64,000 nucleotides of DNA, taken from assembly GCF_014647915.1 (NCBI RefSeq), contig NZ_BMQC01000012.1:33584-97583 (forward strand). The letters run 5' to 3'. The DNA is from Pilimelia terevasa (lineage in GTDB: Bacteria; Actinomycetota; Actinomycetes; Mycobacteriales; Micromonosporaceae). Made by a program: the position numbers and the translations under genes. The notes below the pieces were generated by a model. That model had not been told where the DNA came from and did no database searches. It saw nothing but the letters and a program-made list of their open reading frames with translations. Of the stretch, positions 8,820 to 19,079 are shown piece by piece; within the stretch, counting starts at the first letter, position 1, and the number at the start of each line of letters is the position of its first letter.

Positions 8820-9782
8820 GTGAGCAACCTCGACCCGCACCCGGCCGAAGTGACCTGCGGCGCCGACGCCGCGCACCGGCCCACCCACGTCCTGGTCACC
8901 GGACACGAGGTGGCCCTCGGGGGGCCGCGCGGCCTGCGGGTGACCCGGACCCTGCCCACGCGCACCCGGCGGATGGTGGGTGCCTGGTGCTTCGTCGACC
9001 ACTACGGCCCGCACCCGGTCGCCGACGGCGGCGCGATGCGGGTGGCTCCGCACCCGCACATCGGCCTCCAGACCGTCTCCTGGCTGCTCGACGGCGCCGT
9101 CCGGCACCGGGACAGCCTCGGCTGCGACCAGGTCGTGCGCCCCGGCCAGCTCAACCTGATGACGGCCGGCGCCGGGATCGCCCACGCCGAGGAGACCCCG
9201 CCGGACGCCCCGCCCCGGCTGCACGGGGTGCAGCTCTGGGTCGCCCTGCCGCCCTCGGCCCGGTCGGCCCCGCCGGCCTTCGCCCACCACGCCGACCTGC
9301 CCCGGTACACCGACGCGGGGCTGACCGCCACGGTCCTGGTCGGCGACCTCGCCGGTGCGGTCTCGCCCGCCGCGGCCTTCACCCCGCTGGTCGGCGCCGA
9401 GCTGGCCCTGGCCCCGGGCACCGAGGCCCGGGTGCCGCTGGACCCCGGCTTCGAGTACGCCGTACTCAGCCTCGACGGCACCCCGCGGCTGGACGGCGCC
9501 GCGCCGCCGCGCGGGACCCTGCTGTACCTCGGCACCGGCCGGCGCGAGCTGCGGGTCGGCGCCGACGGGCCGGCGCGCGCCCTGCTGCTCGGCGGAGCGC
9601 CCTACCCGGACACGCTGGTCATGTGGTGGAACTTCGTCGCCGGCAGCCACGAGGAGATCGTGGAGGCGCGCCGAGGCTGGACGGCGCAGACCCTCGGCGG
9701 CCCCGTCCCGGGCTACGCCGACCGGCTGGCCGCCCCGCCCATGCCCACCACCCGGCTCCTCCCGCGGTCCGCCGCGGGCTGA
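8820..9782 (+). CDS. Pirin family protein
   Basis: This 320-residue bicupin starts with GTG (MSNLDPHPAEVTCG). The pirin metal-binding signature is visible as HPHIGLQTVSWLLDG, followed by the conserved GQLNLMTAGAGIAHAEE, which together supply the histidines and glutamate for a non-haem iron. The second cupin includes FEYAVLSLDG and ALLLGGAPYPDTLVMWWNFVA, also typical. Bacterial pirins have been described as redox sensors or quercetinase-like enzymes, and the specific role cannot be read from sequence. No strong ribosome binding site was found, so the exact start is less certain than the domain call. Confidence 0.88.
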   Translation: MSNLDPHPAEVTCGADAAHRPTHVLVTGHEVALGGPRGLRVTRTLPTRTRRMVGAWCFVDHYGPHPVADGGAMRVAPHPHIGLQTVSWLLDGAVRHRDSLGCDQVVRPGQLNLMTAGAGIAHAEETPPDAPPRLHGVQLWVALPPSARSAPPAFAHHADLPRYTDAGLTATVLVGDLAGAVSPAAAFTPLVGAELALAPGTEARVPLDPGFEYAVLSLDGTPRLDGAAPPRGTLLYLGTGRRELRVGADGPARALLLGGAPYPDTLVMWWNFVAGSHEEIVEARRGWTAQTLGGPVPGYADRLAAPPMPTTRLLPRSAAG

Positions 9783-9879
9783 CCCGCCCTGCCGCGGTTT
9801 TTTCCAGCTCCGCCGGATTCAACCGTTGCCGCGTCCGGCCCGTACCTCCAGGCACCCCACCGCCTCAGAGGAGCCTGGA

Positions 9880-11331
9880 ATGCCGCAACCCCACCCCCTT
9901 GCGCAGATCGGCGTGACCGGCCTGGCCGTCATGGGCCGCAACCTCGCCCGCAACCTCGCCCGCCACGGATACGCCGTGGCCGTGCACAACCGCTCGTCCG
10001 CCCGCACCCACGCCCTGGTGGCCGAGTGCGGGGACGAGGGCACCTTCATCCCCGCCGACACCCTCGCCGACTTCGTCGCCTCGCTGAGCCGCCCGCGCGC
10101 GGTCATCGTGATGGTGCAGGCGGGCGCGGCCACCGACGCCGTGATCGACGAGTTGGTCCCGCTGCTGGACGCCGACGACGTCGTCGTGGACTGCGGCAAC
10201 GCCCACTACGCCGACACCCGCCGCCGGGAGCAGCGGCTGCGCACCCACGGCCTGCACTTCGTCGGCTGCGGCGTCTCCGGCGGCGAGGAGGGCGCCCTGC
10301 ACGGTCCGTCGATCATGCCCGGCGGGTCCGTGGAGTCCTACGCCCGGCTCGGCCCGATCCTGTCGGCCATCGCGGCCCGGGTCGACGGCGAGCCCTGCGT
10401 CACCCATGCCGGCCCCGACGGCGCCGGCCACTTCGTCAAGATGGTGCACAACGGCATCGAGTACGCCGACATGCAGCTCATCGCCGAGGCCTACGAGCTG
10501 CTGCGGGAGGGCCTGTGGGCCTCGCCCCGGCAGATCGCCGAGATCTTCCGGCGCTGGAACACCGGGCCGCTGGAGTCCTTCCTCATCGAGATCACCGCGG
10601 ACGTCCTGGAGCACATGGACACCGCCACCGGCCGCCCGTTCGTCGACATCGTCGCCGACGTCGCCGAGCAGAAGGGCACCGGCCGCTGGACCGTGCAGAG
10701 CGCCCTGGACCTGGGGGTACCGGTCACCGGCATCGCCGAGGCGACCTTCGCCCGCGCCCTGTCCGGCAGCGTGGTGGCCCGCCGGGCCGCCGCCGAGACG
10801 TTCGCCCACGCGGGCGGCAACTTCGCGCTGACCGTCCCGGACACCGAGGCGTTCGTCGAGGACGTCCGCCGCGCGCTGTACGCCTCGAAGATCGTCGCCT
10901 ACGCGCAGGGCTTCGACCAGATCGCCGCCGGCAGCGAGGAGCACGGCTGGAAGATCGACCGCGGGGCGGTCGCCGGGATCTGGCGCGGCGGCTGCATCAT
11001 CCGCGCCCGGTTCCTCGACCGGATCCGCGCCGCCTACGCCGTCGACCCGGCCCTGCCGACGATGCTGGTGGACCCGTACTTCGCGGGCGCGGTCACCGAC
11101 GGCGTGGCGAGCTGGCGCCGGATCGTCGCCGAGGCCGCCCAGGCCGGCGTCCCGGTACCGGCCTTCGCCTCGTCCCTGGCCTACTACGACGGGCTGCGCC
11201 GCGACCGCCTGCCGGCCGCGCTCGTCCAGGGGATGCGCGACCACTTCGGCGCCCACACCTACCGGCGGGTGGACCGGCCCGGCAGCTTCCACACCCGCTG
11301 GTCCGGCGACCGGTCCGAGCATCCGGCGTGA
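9880..11331 (+). CDS. gnd: 6-phosphogluconate dehydrogenase, decarboxylating (long form)
   Basis: This 483-residue enzyme has GAGGAG upstream of the ATG. It oxidises and decarboxylates 6-phosphogluconate to ribulose 5-phosphate in the pentose phosphate pathway. The NADP-binding start is IGVTGLAVMGRNLARNL. The substrate site is GGEEGALHGPSIMPGG with KMVHNGIEYADMQLIAEAYELL. The conserved C-terminal part includes EQKGTGRWT and SFHTRW. Length and sequence match the long NADP-type Gnd rather than the shorter NAD form found in many actinobacteria. It probably forms a homodimer. A G+C-rich hairpin lies 100 bases downstream. Confidence 0.95.
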   Translation: MPQPHPLAQIGVTGLAVMGRNLARNLARHGYAVAVHNRSSARTHALVAECGDEGTFIPADTLADFVASLSRPRAVIVMVQAGAATDAVIDELVPLLDADDVVVDCGNAHYADTRRREQRLRTHGLHFVGCGVSGGEEGALHGPSIMPGGSVESYARLGPILSAIAARVDGEPCVTHAGPDGAGHFVKMVHNGIEYADMQLIAEAYELLREGLWASPRQIAEIFRRWNTGPLESFLIEITADVLEHMDTATGRPFVDIVADVAEQKGTGRWTVQSALDLGVPVTGIAEATFARALSGSVVARRAAAETFAHAGGNFALTVPDTEAFVEDVRRALYASKIVAYAQGFDQIAAGSEEHGWKIDRGAVAGIWRGGCIIRARFLDRIRAAYAVDPALPTMLVDPYFAGAVTDGVASWRRIVAEAAQAGVPVPAFASSLAYYDGLRRDRLPAALVQGMRDHFGAHTYRRVDRPGSFHTRWSGDRSEHPA

Positions 11332-11431
11332 GGTCGCCGCGGCGCGTCTGCACCGCCACGGGGCGCTGGCTGCGCTCGCCGACCGCGGTACGCCCGCTGG
11401 GTCGCCCGCGCAGCAGCCGGCTCGTGGGCTG

Positions 11432-11458
11432 CCCGGCACGCCCCCGCGGCGTGCCGGG
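11432..11458 (+). terminator. Hairpin downstream of gnd
   Basis: A perfect 11-bp stem (11432-11442 and 11448-11458, CCCGGCACGCC type) has a 5-nt loop and lies 100 bases after gnd in an otherwise empty 333-base gap. It has no T run, so it is a candidate G+C-type terminator. The rest of the gap has no gene. Confidence 0.65.
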
Positions 11459-11664
11459 GGACCACGGGTGACCAGGTGATTACCCGTACGCGGTGAGCCC
11501 GATCTCCGGCGCTGGCATCATGGCCCTACCATATGAGCAGTTCATGCCACGTCCGGTGCGCGCGTCCGGGCGGTCGCGCGGGTGCCCGGCCCCCGCCCGG
11601 CCGGCCCGCCGCGGATCCCGGGCGCGGCCCGCGGAAGGGGCGGTAGCGTGGCAGCCTGCAAGGA

Positions 11665-12378
11665 ATGGGCCTGAGCTTGCGTACGGCGATGGTGTCCGAC
11701 CTGGGCCGGCGGCGGGGCAACAACGAGGATGCCGCGTACGCCGGGCACCGCCTGCTCGCGGTCGCCGACGGCATGGGCGGCCTGCCCGCCGGGGAGTTGG
11801 CCAGCGACATCGCCATCCGCTCGCTGCGCGATGCCGACGACCTGCACGGCACCGACGCGGACCTGACCGGCGCCCTGCGGGTGCGCATCGATGCGGCCAA
11901 CGAGGCGATCCGGGCCGCGGTGAGCGCCGACCCGATGCGCCACGGCATGGGTACGACGGTCACCGCGCTGCTGATCGACGGCCCGCGGGCGGGCCTGCTG
12001 CACATCGGCGACTCCCGCTGCTACCAGTGGCGCGACGGCAACCTGCGCCAGCTCACGCCCGACCACACCTACGTCCAGGCCCTGGTCGACCAGGGGGTGC
12101 TGACCCGGGAGCAGGCGCGCGAACACCCCCAGAAGGCGCTGGTCACCCAGGCGCTGCAGGGCGAGGTGATCGCCCCGTTCATCGGGGAGTTCGACGTGTA
12201 CGTCGGCGACCGGTACCTGCTGTGCAGCGACGGCCTGACCGACGTGGTGGAGGACGCCCGGATCGCCTCGGCGCTGGAGGAGATCGCCGATCCGGCGGAC
12301 TGCGCCGCCCACCTGGTCGAGCTGGCACTGGCCGGCGGCGGCCCGGACAACATCACCATCGTGATCGCCGACCTGTAG
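11665..12378 (+). CDS. PP2C-family serine/threonine protein phosphatase
   Basis: This 237-residue phosphatase consists of a single PP2C domain. The metal-binding motifs are in order: SDLGRRRGNNEDAAY near residue 10, VADGMGGLPAGE around 35, GTTVTALLI, HIGDSRCYQWRDG, and GPDNITIVIADL at the end. SDGLTDVV supplies the later aspartate. It removes phosphate from Ser/Thr of proteins phosphorylated by PknB-type kinases, with Mn or Mg. It has no transmembrane segment, unlike PstP of the pknAB locus, so it is a cytosolic stand-alone enzyme. No kinase gene is adjacent. Confidence 0.92.
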   Translation: MGLSLRTAMVSDLGRRRGNNEDAAYAGHRLLAVADGMGGLPAGELASDIAIRSLRDADDLHGTDADLTGALRVRIDAANEAIRAAVSADPMRHGMGTTVTALLIDGPRAGLLHIGDSRCYQWRDGNLRQLTPDHTYVQALVDQGVLTREQAREHPQKALVTQALQGEVIAPFIGEFDVYVGDRYLLCSDGLTDVVEDARIASALEEIADPADCAAHLVELALAGGGPDNITIVIADL

Positions 12379-12439
12379 CGCGCCCCGGTCGTTGTCGGCC
12401 ACTAACGATCCGGTAACGCGGCGGCGCCACCCTGTCGGT

Positions 12440-12471
12440 ATTGGTACGCATTTGCTGTCGTGAATACCAAT
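12440..12471. promoter_or_regulatory. Inverted repeat upstream of a membrane protein gene
   Basis: ATTGGTA (12440-12446) and TACCAAT (12465-12471) form a 7-bp inverted repeat separated by 18 bases, in an A+T-richer stretch between the phosphatase gene and the gene at 12591. The spacing suits binding of a dimeric regulator, but no cognate protein is evident. The gene itself has TATAGT at 12580-12585, five bases before its ATG, which implies a leaderless message. Confidence 0.4.
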
Positions 12472-12590
12472 CAACGGCCGGTCGATTAGCACCGGATTCA
12501 CGACCGCCGCCCCAACTGGTCCGTTTGGCGGATCTCCACACATCGAAAACGGCGAACGCGGCGGCCGCCGGTACGTGTTTATAGTCGCTC

Positions 12591-13331
12591 ATGACTTTCG
12601 ATCGGTCGCGCGGATCGGCCGGGGTCGACGACGCCGGCCTGGCACTGCTCTGGCAGGTCGCCGGCGAGGTCGACGCCCCCTCGACCCCGGGTCTGCGCAG
12701 CTACGCCCGCACCCTGGCCGGAGCCGTCGCGCGGCCGGGCGGCCGCGGCCGGGTACTCGGCGCCGCCGCCGGCGGCTTGGCGCTGGCCTATGCCGTCCTC
12801 GCCGGCCCCTACCTGATCGGCGTGGGCGCGCTGTTCCGCACGCCGCCGCCGTCCGCCGTCGGACTGGCCGACGACGGCGATTTCCGGCCGTCCGCCGAGT
12901 CGGGTGAGTCCGCCCGCGAAAGGGCCCGCGCCGGCACCGCCGGCCTTCTTCCCCCGATCCGCCAGGACGCCATTCCGGCCTACGTCCGCGAACTGGTCGC
13001 CGAGGCGGACAAGCAGGCGCGGCGCCCGGCGCCGGCCCGCGTCCTCGCCGCCCCGCGGCCCCGGCAGGCGCCGCCGGCCGAGCCGGAGGTCCGCACCCGG
13101 CCGGATCCCGACCCGGTCCCGGAGTCCACCGCCCCGGCGCCCCGCCCGGTGCCCGCGCCGTCGGCTCCCGTGCCCGCGCCGGTACCCACGGACCGCACCG
13201 GCCCGGACGAGGGCGGGGCCGAGGCGACACCCACGCCGACCCCGACGCCGACCCCCACCCCGGCGGCGCTGCTGCGGGAGTCGCCCTCGCCGAGCGCCGC
13301 CGGCCCCTCCGCGGCCGCCGCCCCCGACTGA
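12591..13331 (+). CDS. Single-pass membrane protein with a long proline-rich tail
   Basis: This 246-residue protein has about 60 residues of N-terminal cytosolic part, one hydrophobic helix (VLGAAAGGLALAYAVLAGPYLIGVGALF), and then an outer region that becomes strongly Pro/Ala-rich. It includes a TP dipeptide run (ATPTPTPTPTPTP) encoded by a short tandem nucleotide repeat. The tail probably spans the cell wall. The first 40 residues (LALLWQVAGEVDAPSTPGLRSYARTLAG) do not match a known anti-sigma zinc motif. A -10 box TATAGT five bases upstream of the ATG suggests a leaderless transcript. Function unknown. Confidence 0.7.
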   Translation: MTFDRSRGSAGVDDAGLALLWQVAGEVDAPSTPGLRSYARTLAGAVARPGGRGRVLGAAAGGLALAYAVLAGPYLIGVGALFRTPPPSAVGLADDGDFRPSAESGESARERARAGTAGLLPPIRQDAIPAYVRELVAEADKQARRPAPARVLAAPRPRQAPPAEPEVRTRPDPDPVPESTAPAPRPVPAPSAPVPAPVPTDRTGPDEGGAEATPTPTPTPTPTPAALLRESPSPSAAGPSAAAAPD

Positions 13332-13392
13332 CCGCCGCGCCGTCCGGGAACTAGGCTCGCCTGCGACCCACCCGTTCGGACGAGGAGCCCCC

Positions 13393-14580
<1,188 letters not shown>

Positions 14581-14644
14581 CCGGCGGGCGCCGCCCGCAC
14601 CCGTACCGCCGACCCTTCCGCCTGACCCCGTTCAAGGAGAGACC

Positions 14645-15403
14645 GTGACCCACTTCGCCGGCCGGGTGGCCATCGTGACCGGAGCGGCCCAGGGCATCGG
14701 CGCGGCCACCGCGCACCTGCTGGCGGCCCGCGGGGCCCGCGTGGCCGTCGTCGACCTCGACCCCGAGGGCGCGGCGGCGACCGCCGCGCGGATCGTCGCC
14801 GAGGGCGGCGCGGCGACGGCCGTCGCCGCGGACGTGACCGACGCCGACGCGGTCGAGGCCATGGTGGCGCGCACGGTGCAGGAGTACGGCCAGCTCGACA
14901 TCCTGGTCAACAACGCGGGGATCACCCGCGACAACATGCTGTTCAAGATGCCGCGCGCGGACTGGGACGCCGTCCTGTCCACCAACCTGACCAGCATCTT
15001 CCTGTGCTGCCAGGCCGCGCAGAAGGTCATGGTGCCGGCCCGGTACGGCAAGATCGTCAACCTGTCGAGCCGGTCGGCGCTGGGCAACCGGGGCCAGGTC
15101 AACTACGCGGCGGCCAAGGCCGGCGTGCAGGGGCTGACGGCGACGCTGGCCCTGGAGCTGGGGCCGTTCCAGATCAACGTCAACGCCGTCGCCCCCGGCT
15201 ACATCGCCACGGCGATGACGGCCGCGACCGCCGCCCGGGTGGGGTCGACGGCGCAGGAGCACCAGAAGCTGGCCGCCGAGCGCACCCCGCTGGGCCGGGT
15301 GGGCCAGCCCGCCGAGGTCGCCTCGGTGATCGCGTTCCTGGCCAGCGACGACGCGGCGTACGTCAGCGGCCAGACCCTCTACGTCAACGGCGGCGCCCGG
15401 TAG
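14645..15403 (+). CDS. Short-chain dehydrogenase/reductase, FabG/PhaB type
   Basis: This 252-residue classical SDR starts with GTG behind AAGGAGAG. The cofactor motif is TGAAQGIG, the structural motif is NNAG, and the catalytic set is Asn (NLTSIF), Ser (NLSSRSA), and Tyr-Lys in YAAAKAG. The C-terminal phrase GQTLYVNGG is typical of 3-oxoacyl-ACP or acetoacetyl-CoA reductases. VVDLD at the end of beta-2 places an Asp at the position that favours NAD over NADP, whereas FabG proper uses NADPH. The gene follows the thiolase gene by 64 bases on the same strand and may work on its product. Confidence 0.85.
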   Translation: MTHFAGRVAIVTGAAQGIGAATAHLLAARGARVAVVDLDPEGAAATAARIVAEGGAATAVAADVTDADAVEAMVARTVQEYGQLDILVNNAGITRDNMLFKMPRADWDAVLSTNLTSIFLCCQAAQKVMVPARYGKIVNLSSRSALGNRGQVNYAAAKAGVQGLTATLALELGPFQINVNAVAPGYIATAMTAATAARVGSTAQEHQKLAAERTPLGRVGQPAEVASVIAFLASDDAAYVSGQTLYVNGGAR

Positions 15404-15416
15404 CTGGCGCCGGCCC

Positions 15417-16424
15417 TCACAGCATCGACAGGTGCACGTGGTTGGTGTGGTCGCTGGAGGGGTCCCCGTTGGCCTCGGTGTACGCCTTCCAGCCGACCGC
15501 GGGCAGCCACACCCGCCGGTACCAGATCACGTACATCACGCCGAGCCGGTCGGCGTTGCTGACCAGGAACGCCGCCAGGTTGCTGCCGTACACCTTGTCG
15601 CCGCCGACGGCGTCCCCGCCGAACCCCTCGCCCTTCTGGACCGAGAAGTCGCACGCCCGGCCCTTGGGGTGCTCGAAGGGACCGCCGGGCCGGAAGCACG
15701 ACACGAACCGCCGGAAGTTGACCTTCTTCGCCTCCTTCAGCGCGTGCAGGGTGCGCGGCGTGACGCAGCCGGCGGTGGTCGGATCCCCGACGCTGCACCC
15801 CTGGCCCGGCCAGTCGCCGTCGGCGCCGCCGGGCGCCCGGGCGGCCACGGGGATCTTGGCGGTCACCAGGTCGCCGAAGTCACTGCCGCCGGCCAGGCGG
15901 AACAGCCGCTGGGCGGCCTCCCGCTTGCGCGTCATCGTGTCGAGCTGGAGGCGCTGCTGCCGGGCCTCGGCGTCGATCTGCCGGCGGGCCCGCTCGACCT
16001 GGGCGCGCGCCCGGTTCAGGTCCCGCAGGCGCTGGTTCTCCCGCTCCGTCATGGTCTCCAGCGCCGCGGCGCGGTCCAGGAACGCGTCCGGTGTCGCGCT
16101 GCGCAGCAGCGCCGAGGCGATGTTGAGCCGACCGGCCCGGTACCCGGCCGCGGCCACACGGGTCACCTCGGCGGACATCGCGTCGCGCTGCCGCTCCAGG
16201 GCCACCAGTTCGCCGTCGAGCCGCTCCTGCGCCGTGCGGGAGCGCTGGTACGCCGCCCGCGCCTGCAGGAAGCCGCGGCTCGCCGACTCCATCACGTCCC
16301 GCACCAGCGGGGTCTCGCCCTCGCCGCCGGTACCGCCGGGAGCCGCCAGCACCGGCGCCGCGGCGCCGACCAGCAGCGCCAGGACGGTGGCGCCGGCCGC
16401 GGCGCGGCGCAGTACGGTCAGCAC
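15417..16424 (-). CDS. Exported coiled-coil protein with M15-like C-terminal domain
   Basis: This 335-residue protein starts MLTVLRRAAAGATVLALLVGAAAPVLAA, a Sec signal peptide. Residues about 35-180 are charged and heptad-like (AAYQRSRTAQERLDGELVALERQRDAM..., RARAQVERARRQIDAEARQQRLQLDTMTRKR), forming a long coiled coil. The C-terminal domain (TLHALKEAKKVNFRRFVSCFRPGG...HPKGRACDFSV...DHTNHVHLS) has the His-rich end of D-alanyl-D-alanine peptidase-like (M15) domains, close to the ARB_07466-type domain of actinobacterial exported proteins. It is expected at the cell wall. The first metal-site residues (HPKGRACDF) are present, but hydrolase activity is unproven. Confidence 0.82.
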   Translation of the reverse strand: MLTVLRRAAAGATVLALLVGAAAPVLAAPGGTGGEGETPLVRDVMESASRGFLQARAAYQRSRTAQERLDGELVALERQRDAMSAEVTRVAAAGYRAGRLNIASALLRSATPDAFLDRAAALETMTERENQRLRDLNRARAQVERARRQIDAEARQQRLQLDTMTRKREAAQRLFRLAGGSDFGDLVTAKIPVAARAPGGADGDWPGQGCSVGDPTTAGCVTPRTLHALKEAKKVNFRRFVSCFRPGGPFEHPKGRACDFSVQKGEGFGGDAVGGDKVYGSNLAAFLVSNADRLGVMYVIWYRRVWLPAVGWKAYTEANGDPSSDHTNHVHLSML

Positions 16425-16689
16425 GACGGCACGCGGTCCTCTCTCTGCGCCGCCGCACCCGCTGCGCGTCGCCGCCGTTGCGGGGCGGCCGTCGGGCGGT
16501 ACCCGGGTGGCGGCGGTGGCCCGCCGGACGCCGACGGGCGTCGTCGCGGCGGGAACCGGGGCGTAGCGTAACCAGCAGGACCAAGCCGACAGAACCCCTG
16601 GCCGGCCGCGATCTGCTGGCCGCCCGGACAGGCCGGCGGACCGGTCGGCCGGCCCCCGCGCATCGGGGCACCGAGTCGGCCCGCGGGAG

Positions 16690-17529
16690 TCAGGCGGCGG
16701 CGGGCAGCCCGTCCAGGTTCGTCAGGGCCAGCCGGCTGCTGACGGTGCCGGCGGCGGCGACCTGGCGGTAGTAGTGCACGCGGCGCCGGGCGACGCAGTT
16801 GTCGCGGCCCTCGGCCACCAGGTCGGGGTCGAGCTGGCTGTTCAGGCCGTCCCGGAGCAGGTTGAGCGCCTCGGCCCGGAGCTGGGACACCCGCGACTCG
16901 CTCACGCCCAGCTCGCGGGCGATCACCGACATGGGCTCCTCGCGCAGGAAGTAGCCGGTCACCACGGCCCGCAGCCGCTCCGGCAGCGCCTCGATCGCGT
17001 GGTGCAGGTAGCCGATGCGCTCGCGGTGCAGCAGCATCTCCTCGGGGCCGGCGGTCCGCTCGGTCACCATCTCCTCGGCGGCGCCGTAGGCGAAGCCGTG
17101 CAGGCTCAGCACCATCGCGCGGTGCACGTCGCACTCGACCGAGGCCAGGTCCTGCACCGGCACGCCGAGCCGGTCGGCGACCTCGCGGGGCAGCGGGCTG
17201 CGGCCCAGCGCCGCGGTCAGCTCCTGGCGGGCCGTGTCCGCCTGCCGCGCCCGGTGCCGGACCGAGCGGCTCGCCCAGTCCAGGCCGCGCAGCTCGTCGA
17301 TCAGGGCGCCCCGGATCCGGGTGGCGGCGAACCGGGCGAACGTCGTGCCCCGCGCCGCGTCGAACCCGCGGGCGGCGCTGACCAGGGCGGCGAAGCCGGC
17401 CGAGGTCAGGTCGTCGCGGCTGACGTGGGCCGGCACCCGGGACATGACCTCCCGGACCAGGTGGCCCACCAGCGCCATGTGGTCGCGGACCAGGTCGTCG
17501 AGGTCGCGGATCGTGGTCTCGTTCGTCAT
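16690..17529 (-). CDS. RNA polymerase sigma factor, FliA/WhiG (sigma-28) group
   Basis: This 279-residue group 3 sigma factor has region 2 at about residues 15-85 (VPAHVSRDDLTSAGFAALVSAARGFDAARGTTFARFAATRIRGALIDELRGLDW), region 3 at about 95-150, and region 4 with the helix-turn-helix MSVIARELGVSESRVSQLRAEALNLLRDGL. IRGALIDELRGLDWASRSVR is diagnostic for the FliA/WhiG subgroup, which controls flagellar genes in motile bacteria and sporulation in Streptomyces. The divergent gene encodes an M23 peptidase with a flagellum-associated N-terminal motif, favouring a motility role. A C-terminal extension of about 45 residues after region 4 is unusual for FliA. Confidence 0.88.
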   Translation of the reverse strand: MTNETTIRDLDDLVRDHMALVGHLVREVMSRVPAHVSRDDLTSAGFAALVSAARGFDAARGTTFARFAATRIRGALIDELRGLDWASRSVRHRARQADTARQELTAALGRSPLPREVADRLGVPVQDLASVECDVHRAMVLSLHGFAYGAAEEMVTERTAGPEEMLLHRERIGYLHHAIEALPERLRAVVTGYFLREEPMSVIARELGVSESRVSQLRAEALNLLRDGLNSQLDPDLVAEGRDNCVARRRVHYYRQVAAAGTVSSRLALTNLDGLPAAA

Positions 17530-17722
17530 CCCGGGGCTCCCTCAGGTCGGGCGGGCGGAGGAGGGCCGCGCTCACCGATGACAGAAGCTTCCGGCGCGCC
17601 GGGTGCCGGTCCGGGTGATCCCCGGTTGCCGAAAAGTTGCGATATCCGCCGAACCGTTCAGCCGCCCGTCCGCCCGCCGATCGTGGGGTCTGATCACCAA
17701 CCGAGAGACCGGGAGGGCGCGG

Positions 17723-18343
17723 GTGTCGATCAACGAGGTGCAGGCCCGTATTGGCGCGATCCAGTCCCTGATGCTCGCCGCGCGGACCGCCCCCACCGGG
17801 AAGGCCACCAGCACCGGTGCCACCGCCTCCGGGGCGACCTCCGCCAGCCAGTTCGCCGCCGTGCTCCAGGGCGCGGTGGACCAGGCCGGCGGTACCGCCG
17901 CCACCACGCGGACCGCCGCCACCGCCGCCCCCAGCCGCACCGCCGGCACCACGACCACCGGCTGGACCCTGCCGGTGCGCGGGGCCAGCGTCTCCAGCGA
18001 GTTCGGCCACCGCTGGGGCACCGAGCACGAGGGCACCGACTTCGCCGCCGGCATGGGCACCCCGATCCGGGCCGCCACCGGCGGCGTGGTGAAGAAGGCG
18101 AGCTGGTACGGCGGCTACGGCAACGCCGTCATCGTCGACCACGGCAACGGCGTCCAGACCCTGTACGGGCACGCCTCCAAGCTGCTGGTCAAGGAGGGGC
18201 AGCGGGTCGCCGCCGGCCAGCAGATCGCCAAGGTCGGCAGCACCGGCGACTCCACCGGCCCCCACCTGCACTTCGAGGTCCACGTCAAGGACAAGCCGGT
18301 CGACCCGCGCCCCTGGCTGGCCAAGCACGGCGTCAAGCTCTAG
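17723..18343 (+). CDS. M23 family metallopeptidase, possibly flagellum-associated
   Basis: This 206-residue protein starts with GTG after GGGAGG (MSINEVQARIGAIQSLM). The N-terminal amphipathic segment resembles that of actinobacterial flagellar-cluster proteins. A Thr/Ala-rich linker (about residues 30-80) leads to a LytM domain with SEFGHRWGTEHEGTDFAAGMGTPI, YGNAVIVDHGNGVQTLYGHASKL and HLHFEVH, the zinc-binding and catalytic residues of M23 endopeptidases. No classical signal peptide is present, so export by the flagellar apparatus or another route is an inference. It is divergent from the FliA-type sigma gene across 193 bases. Confidence 0.85.
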   Translation: MSINEVQARIGAIQSLMLAARTAPTGKATSTGATASGATSASQFAAVLQGAVDQAGGTAATTRTAATAAPSRTAGTTTTGWTLPVRGASVSSEFGHRWGTEHEGTDFAAGMGTPIRAATGGVVKKASWYGGYGNAVIVDHGNGVQTLYGHASKLLVKEGQRVAAGQQIAKVGSTGDSTGPHLHFEVHVKDKPVDPRPWLAKHGVKL

Positions 18344-18392
18344 CCGCGGCCCGCCCCCGAGCGGCGTCGTCGGGCCCGTCACCGGCTCTGGA

Positions 18393-18398
18393 TATAGT
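18393..18398 (+). promoter_or_regulatory. Candidate -10 box for the phosphatidyltransferase-DUF881 operon
   Basis: TATAGT lies 105 bases upstream of the TTG start at 18504 in a G+C-rich setting and is a good -10 match. The -35 region is weak. Three 7-bp repeats (GGTCGCC type) sit between it and the gene, within the predicted 5' leader. Confidence 0.4.
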
Positions 18399-18503
18399 GG
18401 CCCGGCGCGGGATCCGCCACGCCGGGGCCGCTCCCGCCCGCACGCACCGGCGACCGCCGACGGTCGCCGGTCGCCGGTCGCCGGTCGGGAGGAGGGCCAG
18501 CGG

Positions 18504-19079
18504 TTGAGCCAGTACACCGACCGCGTCCTCACCGGGCCCAACCTCATCAGCTTCGGCCGCCTGCTCGGGGTCCCCCTGTTCCTGTACCTGCTGCTCGTCC
18601 CGCACGCCGACATCGCCGCCACGGTGGTCCTGGCCCTCGGCGGCACCAGCGACTGGCTTGACGGCTGGCTCGCCCGCCGCACCGGCCAGGTCAGCCGGCT
18701 GGGGGAGCTGCTCGACCCGCTCGCCGACCGGCTGTACATCGCGGCGACCCTCGTGGCGTTCACGGTCCGCGACGTGGTGCCCTGGCAGTTCACCGCCGCC
18801 CTCGTCGCCCGCGACGTCGTGATGGCCGTCGTCCTGGCCGCCCTGCGCCGCCGCGGCTTCGCCCCGCCGCCGGTGCACTACCTCGGCAAGGCCGCCACGT
18901 TCGTCCTGCTCGCCGCCTTTCCGCTGCTCCTGCTCGCCGCGGCCGTCCCGGCCTGCGCCGCGGTCGCCGGGGCCGCCGGCTGGGGGCTGGCCTGGTGGGG
19001 CCTGGGCGCGTACTGGTGGGCGGCCGCCCTCTACCTCGGCCAGGCGGTCCGCGCGCTGCGCCCCCCGGCCACGGCATGA
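18504..19079 (+). CDS. CDP-alcohol phosphatidyltransferase family membrane protein
   Basis: This 191-residue integral membrane protein starts with TTG after GGGAGGAGG. The complete family motif DGWLARRTGQVSRLGELLDPLADR (D-G-x2-A-R-x8-G-x3-D-x3-D) lies near residue 57. It binds divalent metal and the CDP-alcohol and makes phospholipids such as phosphatidylglycerol phosphate or cardiolipin. It corresponds in position to PgsA2 (Rv1822) of Mycobacterium tuberculosis. It overlaps the next gene by 4 bases (ATGA), which starts a tightly packed operon that runs through the DUF881/DUF1290 genes. Confidence 0.9.
   Translation: MSQYTDRVLTGPNLISFGRLLGVPLFLYLLLVPHADIAATVVLALGGTSDWLDGWLARRTGQVSRLGELLDPLADRLYIAATLVAFTVRDVVPWQFTAALVARDVVMAVVLAALRRRGFAPPPVHYLGKAATFVLLAAFPLLLLAAAVPACAAVAGAAGWGLAWWGLGAYWWAAALYLGQAVRALRPPATA

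Noticed and set aside
13200..13265. CRISPR-like or minisatellite array
   Set aside because: The short repeat is a coding ACC-CCG/ACG-CCG run giving Thr-Pro dipeptides, with no spacers.
17629..17636. GCCGAAAA as a possible sigma-28 -10 element before the M23 peptidase gene
   Set aside because: It is close to the GCCGATAA consensus, but no TAAA-like -35 lies at the right distance.
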